The notes under the pieces were generated by a model. The model was not told where the DNA came from and did not search any database. It saw nothing but the letters and a program-made list of their open reading frames with translations. A DNA stretch of 23,895 bases from NCBI GenBank assembly GCA_023229435.1, contig JALNZF010000039.1, positions 1 to 23,895 of the forward strand, written 5' to 3'. This document shows positions 7,249 to 14,200 of the stretch, in pieces. Both the position numbers and the translations under genes were made by a program. The first letter of the stretch is position 1, and every line of letters begins with the position of its first letter. The DNA comes from Nitrospirota bacterium. GTDB lineage: Bacteria; Nitrospirota; UBA9217.

Positions 7249-7947
7249 TTACTTGCTCTGCTCCAAAACATAGGACCTGATGAGCGCCTGATCTTCAGGG
7301 GTGATCTTCACGAACTTCATGCCCATGCCGGCTTCTTTGAACGGACTCGTCTCCAGTTCAAAGCTGTACAGAACAACGGCCTCAAGTTTTACGGTTTTAT
7401 CTCCTAACTCGAGCTCCACCATCACGACCGTGTTCAGCTGCCGGGGCTCCTCTGTCGGGAAAAACATCCCATATTCCGAAAGGATCGAGACGATCCCTTC
7501 CTCGACGCCATCCAGCCTTGCCAGCAGGGAGGCTTCGATCCTGATCTTCTTGCGCGGGGTTTTTCCGAGAGCAGTCTGAACAGCCTGGTAAAATGTTTCA
7601 GCGTCCAGCGGTTTATTGAGACAAGCTGTAAACTCCCCCCTTCGGACCCGTAGATCAAGATCCAGGTCCGATGCCTTGGCCAGGACGATGATCGGGATAT
7701 TCGAAAAGCGGACGTCCTTTTTCAATCGGGAGGCGAGTCCGATGCCGATACTGCTTTCGGCAACGATGATAGCCGGAGGCGCCACGTGCATAAAACTGAT
7801 CGCCTCCGACCCTGAACCCGCGGTGCAGATGTTATAGCCGTACCGCTGAAGCAGCATGCACGTAAAGAATCGATCGTCAACGTTGAAATCAACAACGAGG
7901 ACATACAGGTTGTTTTTATCAGTGGTGTCTATGGTTGCTTCTTTCAT
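7249..7947 (-). CDS. Degenerate receiver domain fused to PilZ domain
   Basis: 232 residues; ATG preceded by GGGAG at 6 bases. Residues 14-128 form a CheY-like receiver: LVVDFNVDDR at the acidic pocket, conserved NKP with K112, and alpha/beta spacing. The phospho-acceptor position is E64 (IIVAESSIG) instead of Asp, and one of the two pocket acids is F21. Residues 131-230 look like a PilZ domain: RKKIR (132-136) fits the c-di-GMP-binding R-x-x-x-R motif, and the second motif reads ILSEYG where [DN]-x-S-x-x-G is usual. The protein may sense c-di-GMP with a receiver locked in an on-like state; this is inference. There is no output enzyme or DNA-binding domain, so it probably acts by protein contact. 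Stand-alone gene; no partner kinase is visible. Confidence 0.8.
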   Translation of the reverse strand: MKEATIDTTDKNNLYVLVVDFNVDDRFFTCMLLQRYGYNICTAGSGSEAISFMHVAPPAIIVAESSIGIGLASRLKKDVRFSNIPIIVLAKASDLDLDLRVRRGEFTACLNKPLDAETFYQAVQTALGKTPRKKIRIEASLLARLDGVEEGIVSILSEYGMFFPTEEPRQLNTVVMVELELGDKTVKLEAVVLYSFELETSPFKEAGMGMKFVKITPEDQALIRSYVLEQSK

Positions 7948-8048
7948 ATTTTGCTCCCGGATACATTATGGATGTTTCCGTAAAAAGGCATTTTTAACGC
8001 AGAGACGTAGAAACACAGAGAAAAGCACTTTGACTTAGTGGTAGTGTT

Positions 8049-8080
8049 CGAAAGGCTGGTGACGTGTTGACGGCCTTTCG
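8049..8080. repeat. Inverted repeat, 8-base arms
   Basis: CGAAAGGC (8049-8056) and GCCTTTCG (8073-8080) with a 16-base loop. Just left of it, at about 7998-8024, is an ACGCAGAGAC-like short repeat tract common between genes of environmental bacteria. Confidence 0.45.
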
Positions 8081-8096
8081 GTTCTCTTTATCTAAT

Positions 8097-8199
8097 GTCA
8101 TTCCCGAGGATTTAATCGGGAATATGGTTTTTACTTTCATCCATTATGTAACCAGTATAAACGCAAACCAGATCCCCGATAGAGGCACTCGGGGATGAC
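8097..8199. repeat. Paired-hairpin element with terminal inverted repeats
   Basis: The ends GTCATTCCCGA (8097-8107) and TCGGGGATGAC (8189-8199) are inverted copies with one mismatch. Each end also forms its own hairpin: ATTCCCGA/TCGGGAAT (8100-8107, 8116-8123) and ATCCCCGA/TCGGGGAT (8172-8179, 8189-8196). This is the layout of a paired REP/BIME-like or MITE-like repeat. It lies in the 313-base gap between the receiver-PilZ gene and the CoA-transferase gene. Confidence 0.65.
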
Positions 8200-8260
8200 G
8201 GATTAAAATATAATTGCCTGAGCGCTGTTCTTCTCAGCATCTCAGCAATGGATTGTATAT

Positions 8261-10156
8261 TTAATCCCTGAACGACATCTTGAGCTCGTACACCCCGCCC
8301 TCGGCCCGCTTTTCGATGATGAACCCCATTGATTCGAAGAGCTGAAGCATCTGCCGGTTGTCCATCAGCACCGCCGCGGTGAAGCCGAGGAGGCCGCTCT
8401 TTCTGGCCAGATACGTGACATAGGAGAGCAGCTCCGCGCCAATGCCCTTGTCCTGGTGTTCGTCACGCACCACAAACGCCACTTCGGCGGTATGGGACTT
8501 CTCGTCGATCAGGTACTGCGCCATGCCCATGATCAGTTCTTTTTGTTCCTGCGGGACCACGGCGAGGATCACCATCTCCGTGGTGTAGTCGATCACCACG
8601 AATGGCTGGAGCCGTTCGTGGTGCATGTCGGTGCGCGAAGAGATGAACCTCCGGTACATGGAGTCGTTCGACAGGGAATAGAAAAAATCCTTCAGCAGCG
8701 GCTCGTCGGAGAGCTTCACGGGGCGGAGCTGAAGGTCCAGCCCCGTCCGCGTGGTCTTGAACGCCTCGAGCGACTCGGGATATTCGCCCTGCACGCCGGA
8801 AATAAACGCCTGGTCCTTGTAAATGAGGTTCCGGGCCTTTGCCTCCTCGATGAGCCATCCGCGGAATTTCGGGTGTGCGATCGAGATCAGGTCCATGGCC
8901 CGCTCGCGAATGTTCTTGCCGTGCAGGTAGGCGATGCCGTATTCGGTCACGACGTAGTGGATGTCGCCCCGCGAGAGGGTCACGCCCGCGCCCTCCGTGA
9001 GGAAGGGGACGATGCGCGAGGTCTCGTCGTTCTCCGCCGTGGATTGGATCGCCAGGATGGTCTTGCCGCCCTGTGACAGCACCGCGCCGCGCATGAAGTC
9101 GGCCTGGCCGCCGATGCCGCTGTAGAACAGCTTGCCGATGGACTCGGCGGTGGCCTGACCCGAGAGGTCGATCTCGAGCGCGCTGTTGATGGCGGTCATG
9201 TTCCTCTGACGCGCGAGGACCGTTGGATTGTTGGTATAGTTCACCGGCCGGAATTCGATGGCTGCATTATCGTGCAGGAAGTCGTAGGTATCGTGTTTGC
9301 CCATGCAGAAGGCGGCCACGGTCTTTCCGCGGTTCAGATCCTTGAGCGTATTGTCAATGACGTGCAGCCTCATGAGATCCACGATCCCGTCGGTCAACAG
9401 CTCGGTGTGCACGCCCAGGTGCTTCTTGTTCCTGAGATGAGCGAGGATGGCGTTCGGGATGCTGCCGTAACCCACTTGAAGGGTGTCTCCATCCTCCACG
9501 ATGCGCGAGACGTAGGTCCCGATCTTCTGGGAGATCTCATCGGCCACCGTGTCCTCGTATTCCAGGAGCGGCTCGTCATACGGGACGATGAAGTCAACTT
9601 CTTTGATGTTGATGAAGGTGTCTCCCAACACGCGCGGCATGCGGGGGTTCACCTGGGCGATCACGAGAACGGCGTTCTCGGCCGCGGCCTTGACGATGTC
9701 CACGCTGATGCCGAGGCTCATGAATCCGTGATCGTCCGGGAGCGAGGTCTGGATGAGCGCCACGTCCACGGGCACGAGTTTTTTCTGGAACAGACCGGGG
9801 ACCTGGGACAGGAACACCGGCGTGTAGTCCGCGAGACCTTGATTGACGGCGTCGCGCGTGTTGTTGCCGATGAAGAAGGAGTTGGTGCGGAAGTTGTCCT
9901 TGAACTTTGCGTCCGAATAGGGCGTCACGCCCAGGGTCCACACCTGGAGCACCTCGGCGTCGAAGAACGCCTTGGGATTGGCCCGGACATAGTTGATGAG
10001 CGCTTTGACGAGGTACTGGGGCTCGCCGCACCCCGTCCCGATGAAGATCCGGTTGCCGGGGTGGATCGTGTTGAAGATGCAATCCTCGGTCAGGAACTTC
10101 TCGGCATAGAGTTCCCGCATCTTTTCCATTTTTTTGTTCAGGTCTTCTCTGGTCAT
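8261..10156 (-). CDS. Acetyl-CoA hydrolase/CoA-transferase fused to GNAT acetyltransferase
   Basis: 631 residues. Residues about 10-440 are a family I CoA-transferase/acetyl-CoA hydrolase: oxyanion motif GYGSIPNA (229-236), the presumed catalytic Glu E252 in GVHTELLTDG that forms the Glu-CoA thioester, and GIGGQADF (347-354). Such enzymes move CoA between acetate and other acyl groups. Residues about 474-631 are a GNAT domain (LRPVKLSDEP ..., acetyl-CoA-binding QDKGIGAELL from Q568), as in protein lysine acetyltransferases. The fusion exists in other bacteria; whether the GNAT part acetylates a neighbouring acyl-CoA synthetase is inference. Cytoplasmic. Divergent from the ADP-forming acetyl-CoA synthetase gene across a shared 205-base region. 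ATG 10156 is the most upstream start; GAGGAG lies 12 bases before it, which is far for a ribosome binding site. Confidence 0.88.
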   Translation of the reverse strand: MTREDLNKKMEKMRELYAEKFLTEDCIFNTIHPGNRIFIGTGCGEPQYLVKALINYVRANPKAFFDAEVLQVWTLGVTPYSDAKFKDNFRTNSFFIGNNTRDAVNQGLADYTPVFLSQVPGLFQKKLVPVDVALIQTSLPDDHGFMSLGISVDIVKAAAENAVLVIAQVNPRMPRVLGDTFINIKEVDFIVPYDEPLLEYEDTVADEISQKIGTYVSRIVEDGDTLQVGYGSIPNAILAHLRNKKHLGVHTELLTDGIVDLMRLHVIDNTLKDLNRGKTVAAFCMGKHDTYDFLHDNAAIEFRPVNYTNNPTVLARQRNMTAINSALEIDLSGQATAESIGKLFYSGIGGQADFMRGAVLSQGGKTILAIQSTAENDETSRIVPFLTEGAGVTLSRGDIHYVVTEYGIAYLHGKNIRERAMDLISIAHPKFRGWLIEEAKARNLIYKDQAFISGVQGEYPESLEAFKTTRTGLDLQLRPVKLSDEPLLKDFFYSLSNDSMYRRFISSRTDMHHERLQPFVVIDYTTEMVILAVVPQEQKELIMGMAQYLIDEKSHTAEVAFVVRDEHQDKGIGAELLSYVTYLARKSGLLGFTAAVLMDNRQMLQLFESMGFIIEKRAEGGVYELKMSFRD

Positions 10157-10175
10157 GGCAGCACCGTACTCCTCT

Positions 10176-10181
10176 ATTATA
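10176..10181 (-). promoter_or_regulatory. -10 box of CoA-transferase/GNAT gene
   Basis: A perfect TATAAT on the minus strand, 19 bases before the ATG at 10156; the -35 region is poor. The transcript leader would be only about 12 bases. Confidence 0.45.
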
Positions 10182-10323
10182 TCGGCGTTCAGGCTGAAGG
10201 TTGAAGTCTATCTGCAAAACCCTTTTCCCTTCAGTCGATTCACCTTTTTCTCCATTGAATTATAGCAGAAGAGCGACCCTGAGAGGAAAATTTGACGAAA
10301 CGCTCCTTTGTCTTTCTTTGTCC

Positions 10324-10352
10324 TTGACCCGTCAATGTTTCTCCATTACACT
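10324..10352 (+). promoter_or_regulatory. Promoter of ADP-forming acetyl-CoA synthetase gene
   Basis: TTGACC (10324-10329), 17 bases, TACACT (10347-10352). The -10 ends 9 bases before the ATG at 10362, and no Shine-Dalgarno sequence lies between. Confidence 0.55.
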
Positions 10353-10361
10353 TATCTTATT

Positions 10362-12464
10362 ATGCTCGAATCCTTCTTCAGCCCCGGTTCCATCGCGGTC
10401 ATCGGCGCGTCCGCGGACCCCAGGAAGGTCGGCCACGCGGTCCTGAATAATCTTTTACGGTTCAAGTTCAAGGGCGCACTGTATCCCGTCAATCCCTCGA
10501 CCGGCGAGCTGTTAGGGCTCAAGGCGTACGCAAACGTGTCGGACATCGGAAAGCCCGTTGACCTCGCGATCATCGTGATCCCCGCGAAATTCGTTCCTGA
10601 CGCGCTCCGCGCATGCGCAGCAGCGGGCATCACGTCTGCCATTGTCATCAGCGCGGGGTTCAAGGAGGCGGGCGCCGGCGGCACACTGCTTGAAGAAGAG
10701 CTCAAAAAGATCAGCAGGGAACAGCACATCCGCATCCTGGGGCCGAACTGCCTCGGCCTCATCAACACCGCGAACGATTTGAACGCGACCTTTGCCTCAG
10801 ACATGCTGCTGAAAGGCACGATCGGCTTCTTTTCCCAGTCCGGCGCCATGGGTATCGCGATCATGGACTGGGCCATCGGGAACGGTGTCGGGTTCTCGAA
10901 GTTCATCAGCCTCGGGAACAAGGCGGACCTGTCGGAGATCGACTTCATCGATTATTTCATGAACGATCCCGACACGAGCCTTATCCTGGGTTATATCGAG
11001 GACGTGGTTGACGGCAGGCGCTTTATCGAGATCGCGCAAAAAGCGACCAAGGTCAAGCCCATTATCCTGCTCAAGTCCGGCGGCACCGAGGCCGGCGCCC
11101 GCGCTGCCTCGTCCCATACCGGCGCGCTCGCCGGGTCCGACGTTGCCTTTGATGCGGCCTTTAAACAGACCGGCGTGATGCGGGCCCAGGGCGTGCAGGA
11201 CCTCTTCGATATGGCGCTTACTTTTTCCGAGGGTAAGATCCCGGCGGGGAACCGCCTGCTGGTGATCACGAACGCGGGCGGTCCGGGAATCATTGCCGTC
11301 GACTCCGCGGAACGGCTCGGCGTCCAGCTGCCGCAGATGACCAGGGAGAGCATCGACGCCATCGTCACCAAGCTCCCGCCGAACGCCTCGATCTTCAACC
11401 CCATTGACGTGATCGGCGACGCGACGTCGGAGCGCTATGCTGTCGTGCTCGAACAGGCTGCCAAAGACCCGAACGTGGACGGCATCCTCGTGATCCTGAC
11501 GCCCCAGGCCATGACCGATACGGAAAAGACGGCCGGCGCGGTCATCACCACGGCGAAGTCCACGGCAAAACCCATCATCGCGTCCTTTATGGGCGCGAAG
11601 CGCGTGCGCGAGGGCATCAACCTGCTCAAGGCGGCATCGATCCCGAACTTCTCCTATCCCGAGCTTGCGGTCAAGGCGTTCAAGCGGCTGTCCGGCTACC
11701 GGGAATGGAAGGATGCACCGCAAGAAGAGGTCGCGGCCTGCTGGTACAACTTCGACTCAGCACAGGAGACCATCACCTCCATCCTCAAGTCCGGCGTATA
11801 TCAGGTCGGCGAAGAGGAGGCGATGCAGATCCTCACTTATTATGGGTTCCAGTTCCCGAAGCGGGCGCTCGCGAAGACATCATACGAGGCGGTCCAATTC
11901 GCGTCGGAGATCGGGTTCCCCGTCGTGATGAAGATCTCGTCGCCCAACATCCTGCACAAGACCGACGTGGGCGGAGTGCGCGTGAACGTGAAAACAGCGA
12001 ACGAGGCGGAAGACGCCTTTCGTGAGATCACCGCGAATGCCCGGCGCATCATGCCCGAGGCCTTCATCAAGGGCGTGATGATCTCCGAGATGCTGAAAGG
12101 CGGCAGGGAAGTGATCCTGGGCGTGACCTACGACCGCACGTTCGGCCACATGATCATGTTCGGCCTCGGCGGCATCTATGTCGAGGTGCTGAAGGACGTG
12201 GCTTTCAGGATCGTGCCGGTGGCGCGACGCGACGCGCTTGCCATGGTGAACGAGATCAGGACCACCGGCCTCCTGCGCGGCACGCGCGGGGAACGGCCGT
12301 CCGACATCAACGCGATCGCGAGCTATATTGTGAACCTCTCATGCCTCGTGTCCGATTTCCCGGAGATCCTGGAGCTGGACGTGAACCCGCTCATGGTGAT
12401 GGAGGAGGGCGCAATGGCGCTTGATGCGAGGATCATCTTCCAGCAGCCGGAGGGGAAGAGGTGA
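10362..12464 (+). CDS. acd: ADP-forming acetyl-CoA synthetase, alpha-beta fusion
   Basis: 700 residues from the ATG at 10362, which gives the standard N-terminus MLESFFSPGSIAVIGASADP; a TTG at 10308 is open upstream but unsupported. It converts acetyl-CoA (or another acyl-CoA) + ADP + phosphate to acid + CoA + ATP, reversibly. Domains in order: CoA-binding Rossmann fold (about 1-130), two succinyl-CoA-ligase-like domains (about 150-450), ATP-grasp (about 480-700). The phospho-His lies in AASSHTGALAG (about residues 246-256). ATP-grasp landmarks include VVMKISSPNILHKTDVGGV. There is no GNAT extension, unlike Pat-type protein acetyltransferases, where this module is fused to GNAT; here the GNAT sits on the neighbouring CoA-transferase. 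Codon use is strongly GC-ending. Probably energy-conserving acetate formation, or acetate uptake. Confidence 0.9.
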   Translation: MLESFFSPGSIAVIGASADPRKVGHAVLNNLLRFKFKGALYPVNPSTGELLGLKAYANVSDIGKPVDLAIIVIPAKFVPDALRACAAAGITSAIVISAGFKEAGAGGTLLEEELKKISREQHIRILGPNCLGLINTANDLNATFASDMLLKGTIGFFSQSGAMGIAIMDWAIGNGVGFSKFISLGNKADLSEIDFIDYFMNDPDTSLILGYIEDVVDGRRFIEIAQKATKVKPIILLKSGGTEAGARAASSHTGALAGSDVAFDAAFKQTGVMRAQGVQDLFDMALTFSEGKIPAGNRLLVITNAGGPGIIAVDSAERLGVQLPQMTRESIDAIVTKLPPNASIFNPIDVIGDATSERYAVVLEQAAKDPNVDGILVILTPQAMTDTEKTAGAVITTAKSTAKPIIASFMGAKRVREGINLLKAASIPNFSYPELAVKAFKRLSGYREWKDAPQEEVAACWYNFDSAQETITSILKSGVYQVGEEEAMQILTYYGFQFPKRALAKTSYEAVQFASEIGFPVVMKISSPNILHKTDVGGVRVNVKTANEAEDAFREITANARRIMPEAFIKGVMISEMLKGGREVILGVTYDRTFGHMIMFGLGGIYVEVLKDVAFRIVPVARRDALAMVNEIRTTGLLRGTRGERPSDINAIASYIVNLSCLVSDFPEILELDVNPLMVMEEGAMALDARIIFQQPEGKR

Positions 12465-12469
12465 AGCCG

Positions 12470-12661
12470 GTGCGGAATGCCCCCGATAACAACGTTCGAG
12501 GGCAGACTCCGTGCGGAGTGCGAAGTGAAAAACGGGGTGGGTCAGAACCACTCGTCAATATTCCCGGTTTTACCGCATTTGATAAACTATCAAAACACTA
12601 TCTCTGGCTGCATGCAATGATAGGTATGCTCTCTTCGCGCGGTGTTATTCCGCACTCCGCA
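12470..12661. repeat. Inverted GTGCGGA-type repeats between acd and the DRTGG gene
   Basis: TGCGGAGTGCG (12512-12522) and CGCACTCCGCA (12651-12661) are perfect 11-base inverted copies. More TGCGGA words flank them (TGCGGAATG at 12471, ATCCGCAC at 12662). The 222-base gap holds no credible gene: the frame 12461-12781 has no ribosome binding site and runs into the next gene out of frame. Confidence 0.5.
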
Positions 12662-12686
12662 ATCCGCACTACATCAAGGAGGTATT

Positions 12687-13748
12687 ATGATTCCCATTTT
12701 CGTCGCATCCAGCACCGGTTTCGCCGGCCGGACCCTCGTCTCCCTCGGCCTTGCCCTGAAGCTCAGGGACATGGACTATAAGGTCGGCGTGATGCAGCCG
12801 TTCGGCACCGTCCCGGTGAAGAGCGGGAAGGACGTGTATGACGCAGACGCCCGGTTCTTCAAGGAGACGCTTGCGCTTGAGGAGCCGCTTGACGTGATAT
12901 CGCCCTTTGTCATGAGCTACGAGGAACAGACGCTGCTCTATCAGGGGAAGGCGACTGACGCGAAGAAGCGGGTCCTTGCCGCATATAGATCGTTCAAGAA
13001 AAAGGATTTCATCATCATTTGCGGAGCCGGCGACCTCTTTGAGGGCGCGCTCCTCGGTATCGATACACTGTCCCTTGTGGAAGACATGAAGGCCAACGTG
13101 CTCATGGTGGAGCCCTGGCGGGGGGACAGCTCCGCGGACTCGCTCTTTGGCGTGCGTGCGGTCCTTGGCAAGCGGTATGCGGGCGGCGTGATCAACAAGG
13201 TGCCGGGAGCCATGATCGAGCACGTGAAGAATATTGTGAAACCCTTTATCGAGAAAAAGGGCGTGCCGGTCTTCGGCGTGATCCCCAAGGACAAGTTCCT
13301 CGAGTCCGTGACCGTGGGGCAGCTGAACGAGATCCTGAACGGCAAGGTGCTCTGCTGCGAGGACAAGCTTGACGAATTCGTGGAGAACTTTCTGGTCGGC
13401 GCGATGGACGTGGACAGCGCGCTCAACTATTTTCGCAGGACGCTGAACAAGGCCGTGATCACCGGCGCCCACCGCACCGACATTCAGCTGGCCGCGCTCG
13501 AGACCTCGACAAAGTGCATCATCCTGACCGGCGGGTTCCAGACGAACGAGGTTGTGCTCGACAAGGCCCGCGTCCGCGGCGTCCCCATCCTGACCGTGGC
13601 CGACGACACCTTTTCCGCCATCAACAAGATCGAGCTCCGCATGGGAAAGTCCAGCATCCGCGAGAAGCGGAAGATCGAGCGGGCAAAGGAGCTGATCAGC
13701 GCCCACTTCGACATGTTCGGGTTTTTGAAGAAGTTGGACAAGGTGTAA
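12687..13748 (+). CDS. P-loop (BioD/Pta-N-like) plus DRTGG-domain protein
   Basis: 353 residues from ATG 12687, which has AGGAGG 6 bases upstream; an earlier open start at 12642 lacks one. Residues 1-210 resemble the dethiobiotin-synthetase-like domain found at the N-terminus of long phosphotransacetylases. Residues about 250-345 form a DRTGG domain (HRTDIQLAALE ... IILTGGF). The P-loop reads SSTGFAGRT, with Arg15 where Lys is expected, so nucleotide binding may be altered. DRTGG domains are thought to act in sensing or regulation of acetyl-phosphate/CoA enzymes. Position 222 bases after acd on the same strand suggests co-transcription and a role in controlling or assembling the acetyl-CoA synthetase; this is inference. 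No phosphotransacetylase catalytic domain is present. Confidence 0.8.
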   Translation: MIPIFVASSTGFAGRTLVSLGLALKLRDMDYKVGVMQPFGTVPVKSGKDVYDADARFFKETLALEEPLDVISPFVMSYEEQTLLYQGKATDAKKRVLAAYRSFKKKDFIIICGAGDLFEGALLGIDTLSLVEDMKANVLMVEPWRGDSSADSLFGVRAVLGKRYAGGVINKVPGAMIEHVKNIVKPFIEKKGVPVFGVIPKDKFLESVTVGQLNEILNGKVLCCEDKLDEFVENFLVGAMDVDSALNYFRRTLNKAVITGAHRTDIQLAALETSTKCIILTGGFQTNEVVLDKARVRGVPILTVADDTFSAINKIELRMGKSSIREKRKIERAKELISAHFDMFGFLKKLDKV

Positions 13749-13993
13749 ATGTGGACCGGGGGTCGCTATGGCGGACGATCTCTCCTTATCGTTTCGCGGC
13801 GGCGTCCTTTCCGTAGTCTTGAGCTGAAGAAACGGAACACAGATCATCTACAAAAAGGAGTGTAGGAAGTTCGAAGCAGCGCATAAGTTATTGTTCAGGA
13901 CAAACAAGCAAAATTACAGGGCAGAAACTATTCAGTTTACTCCTGCCACATTTTTCAAAAAGAATGCCCGGAAAGCATAACGGCCACCGTTGG
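13749..13993. other. Gap between convergent units
   Basis: 245 bases without a credible gene. They hold the candidate terminator at 13919-13955 and, on the minus strand after the peptide gene, a small AACGG/CCGTT hairpin (about 13977-13989). No second small peptide gene is visible here. Confidence 0.4.
13919..13955 (+). terminator. Candidate terminator of the acd/DRTGG unit
   Basis: GGCAGAAACT (13920-13929) pairs with AGTTT and CTGCC (13934-13938, 13943-13947) with a 4-base bulge and a 4-base loop, followed by ACATTTTT. It is 170 bases after the DRTGG stop. Imperfect, so only moderate support. Confidence 0.4.
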
Positions 13994-14200
13994 CTACCCG
14001 CCTATACACCCCATAGCGCAACCACATTGCCCCTGCTGGCTCCAGTCCTTATGGCGGCAAGAAACCAGCGTCGCACGATCGCCATTGGTAAGCTCGCTGA
14101 TCATTTTCCGTAGAGCCGGTGATTCTATTGACCCTGGAAGAATGACTTTTCCGCAAACATTGATTGGCGACTCACTTGTTGTTTGAACGTTATTTTGCAT
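13994..14200 (-). CDS. Cys-rich small peptide, candidate RiPP precursor
   Basis: 68 residues. Its ATG (14200-14198) directly abuts the TAA of the radical SAM gene (14203-14201), and AAGGAGAGGG inside that gene is its ribosome binding site, so the two are translationally coupled. No similarity to a known enzyme. The first about 46 residues look like a leader (MQNNVQTTSESPINVCGKVI ... ALRKMISELTNGDRA). The last about 22 (from SCRHKDWSQQGQ to CGCAMGCIGG) are rich in Cys and Gly: C48, C59, C61, C65, plus C16 in the leader part. Small size, a leader/core layout and coupling to a SPASM maturase fit a ribosomally made, radical-SAM-modified peptide. Possible products are thioether (sactipeptide/ranthipeptide-like) links from the Cys, or a W-S-Q cyclophane. 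Alternatively the enzyme's own Cys-containing partner or a metal-binding peptide. No exporter or protease gene is next to it. Confidence 0.72.
   Translation of the reverse strand: MQNNVQTTSESPINVCGKVILPGSIESPALRKMISELTNGDRATLVSCRHKDWSQQGQCGCAMGCIGG

Noticed and set aside
9272..10204. 310-codon open frame on the plus strand
   Set aside because: Antisense shadow of the CoA-transferase/GNAT gene, rich in His, Asp, Glu and Val as expected for such frames.
10797..11723. 308-codon open frame on the minus strand
   Set aside because: Antisense shadow of acd; the sense strand has all family motifs.
12461..12781. Possible small gene between acd and the DRTGG gene
   Set aside because: Starts at the acd stop without a ribosome binding site, runs through repeat DNA and into the next gene out of frame.
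12669..13847. 392-codon open frame on the minus strand
   Set aside because: Antisense shadow of the DRTGG gene.
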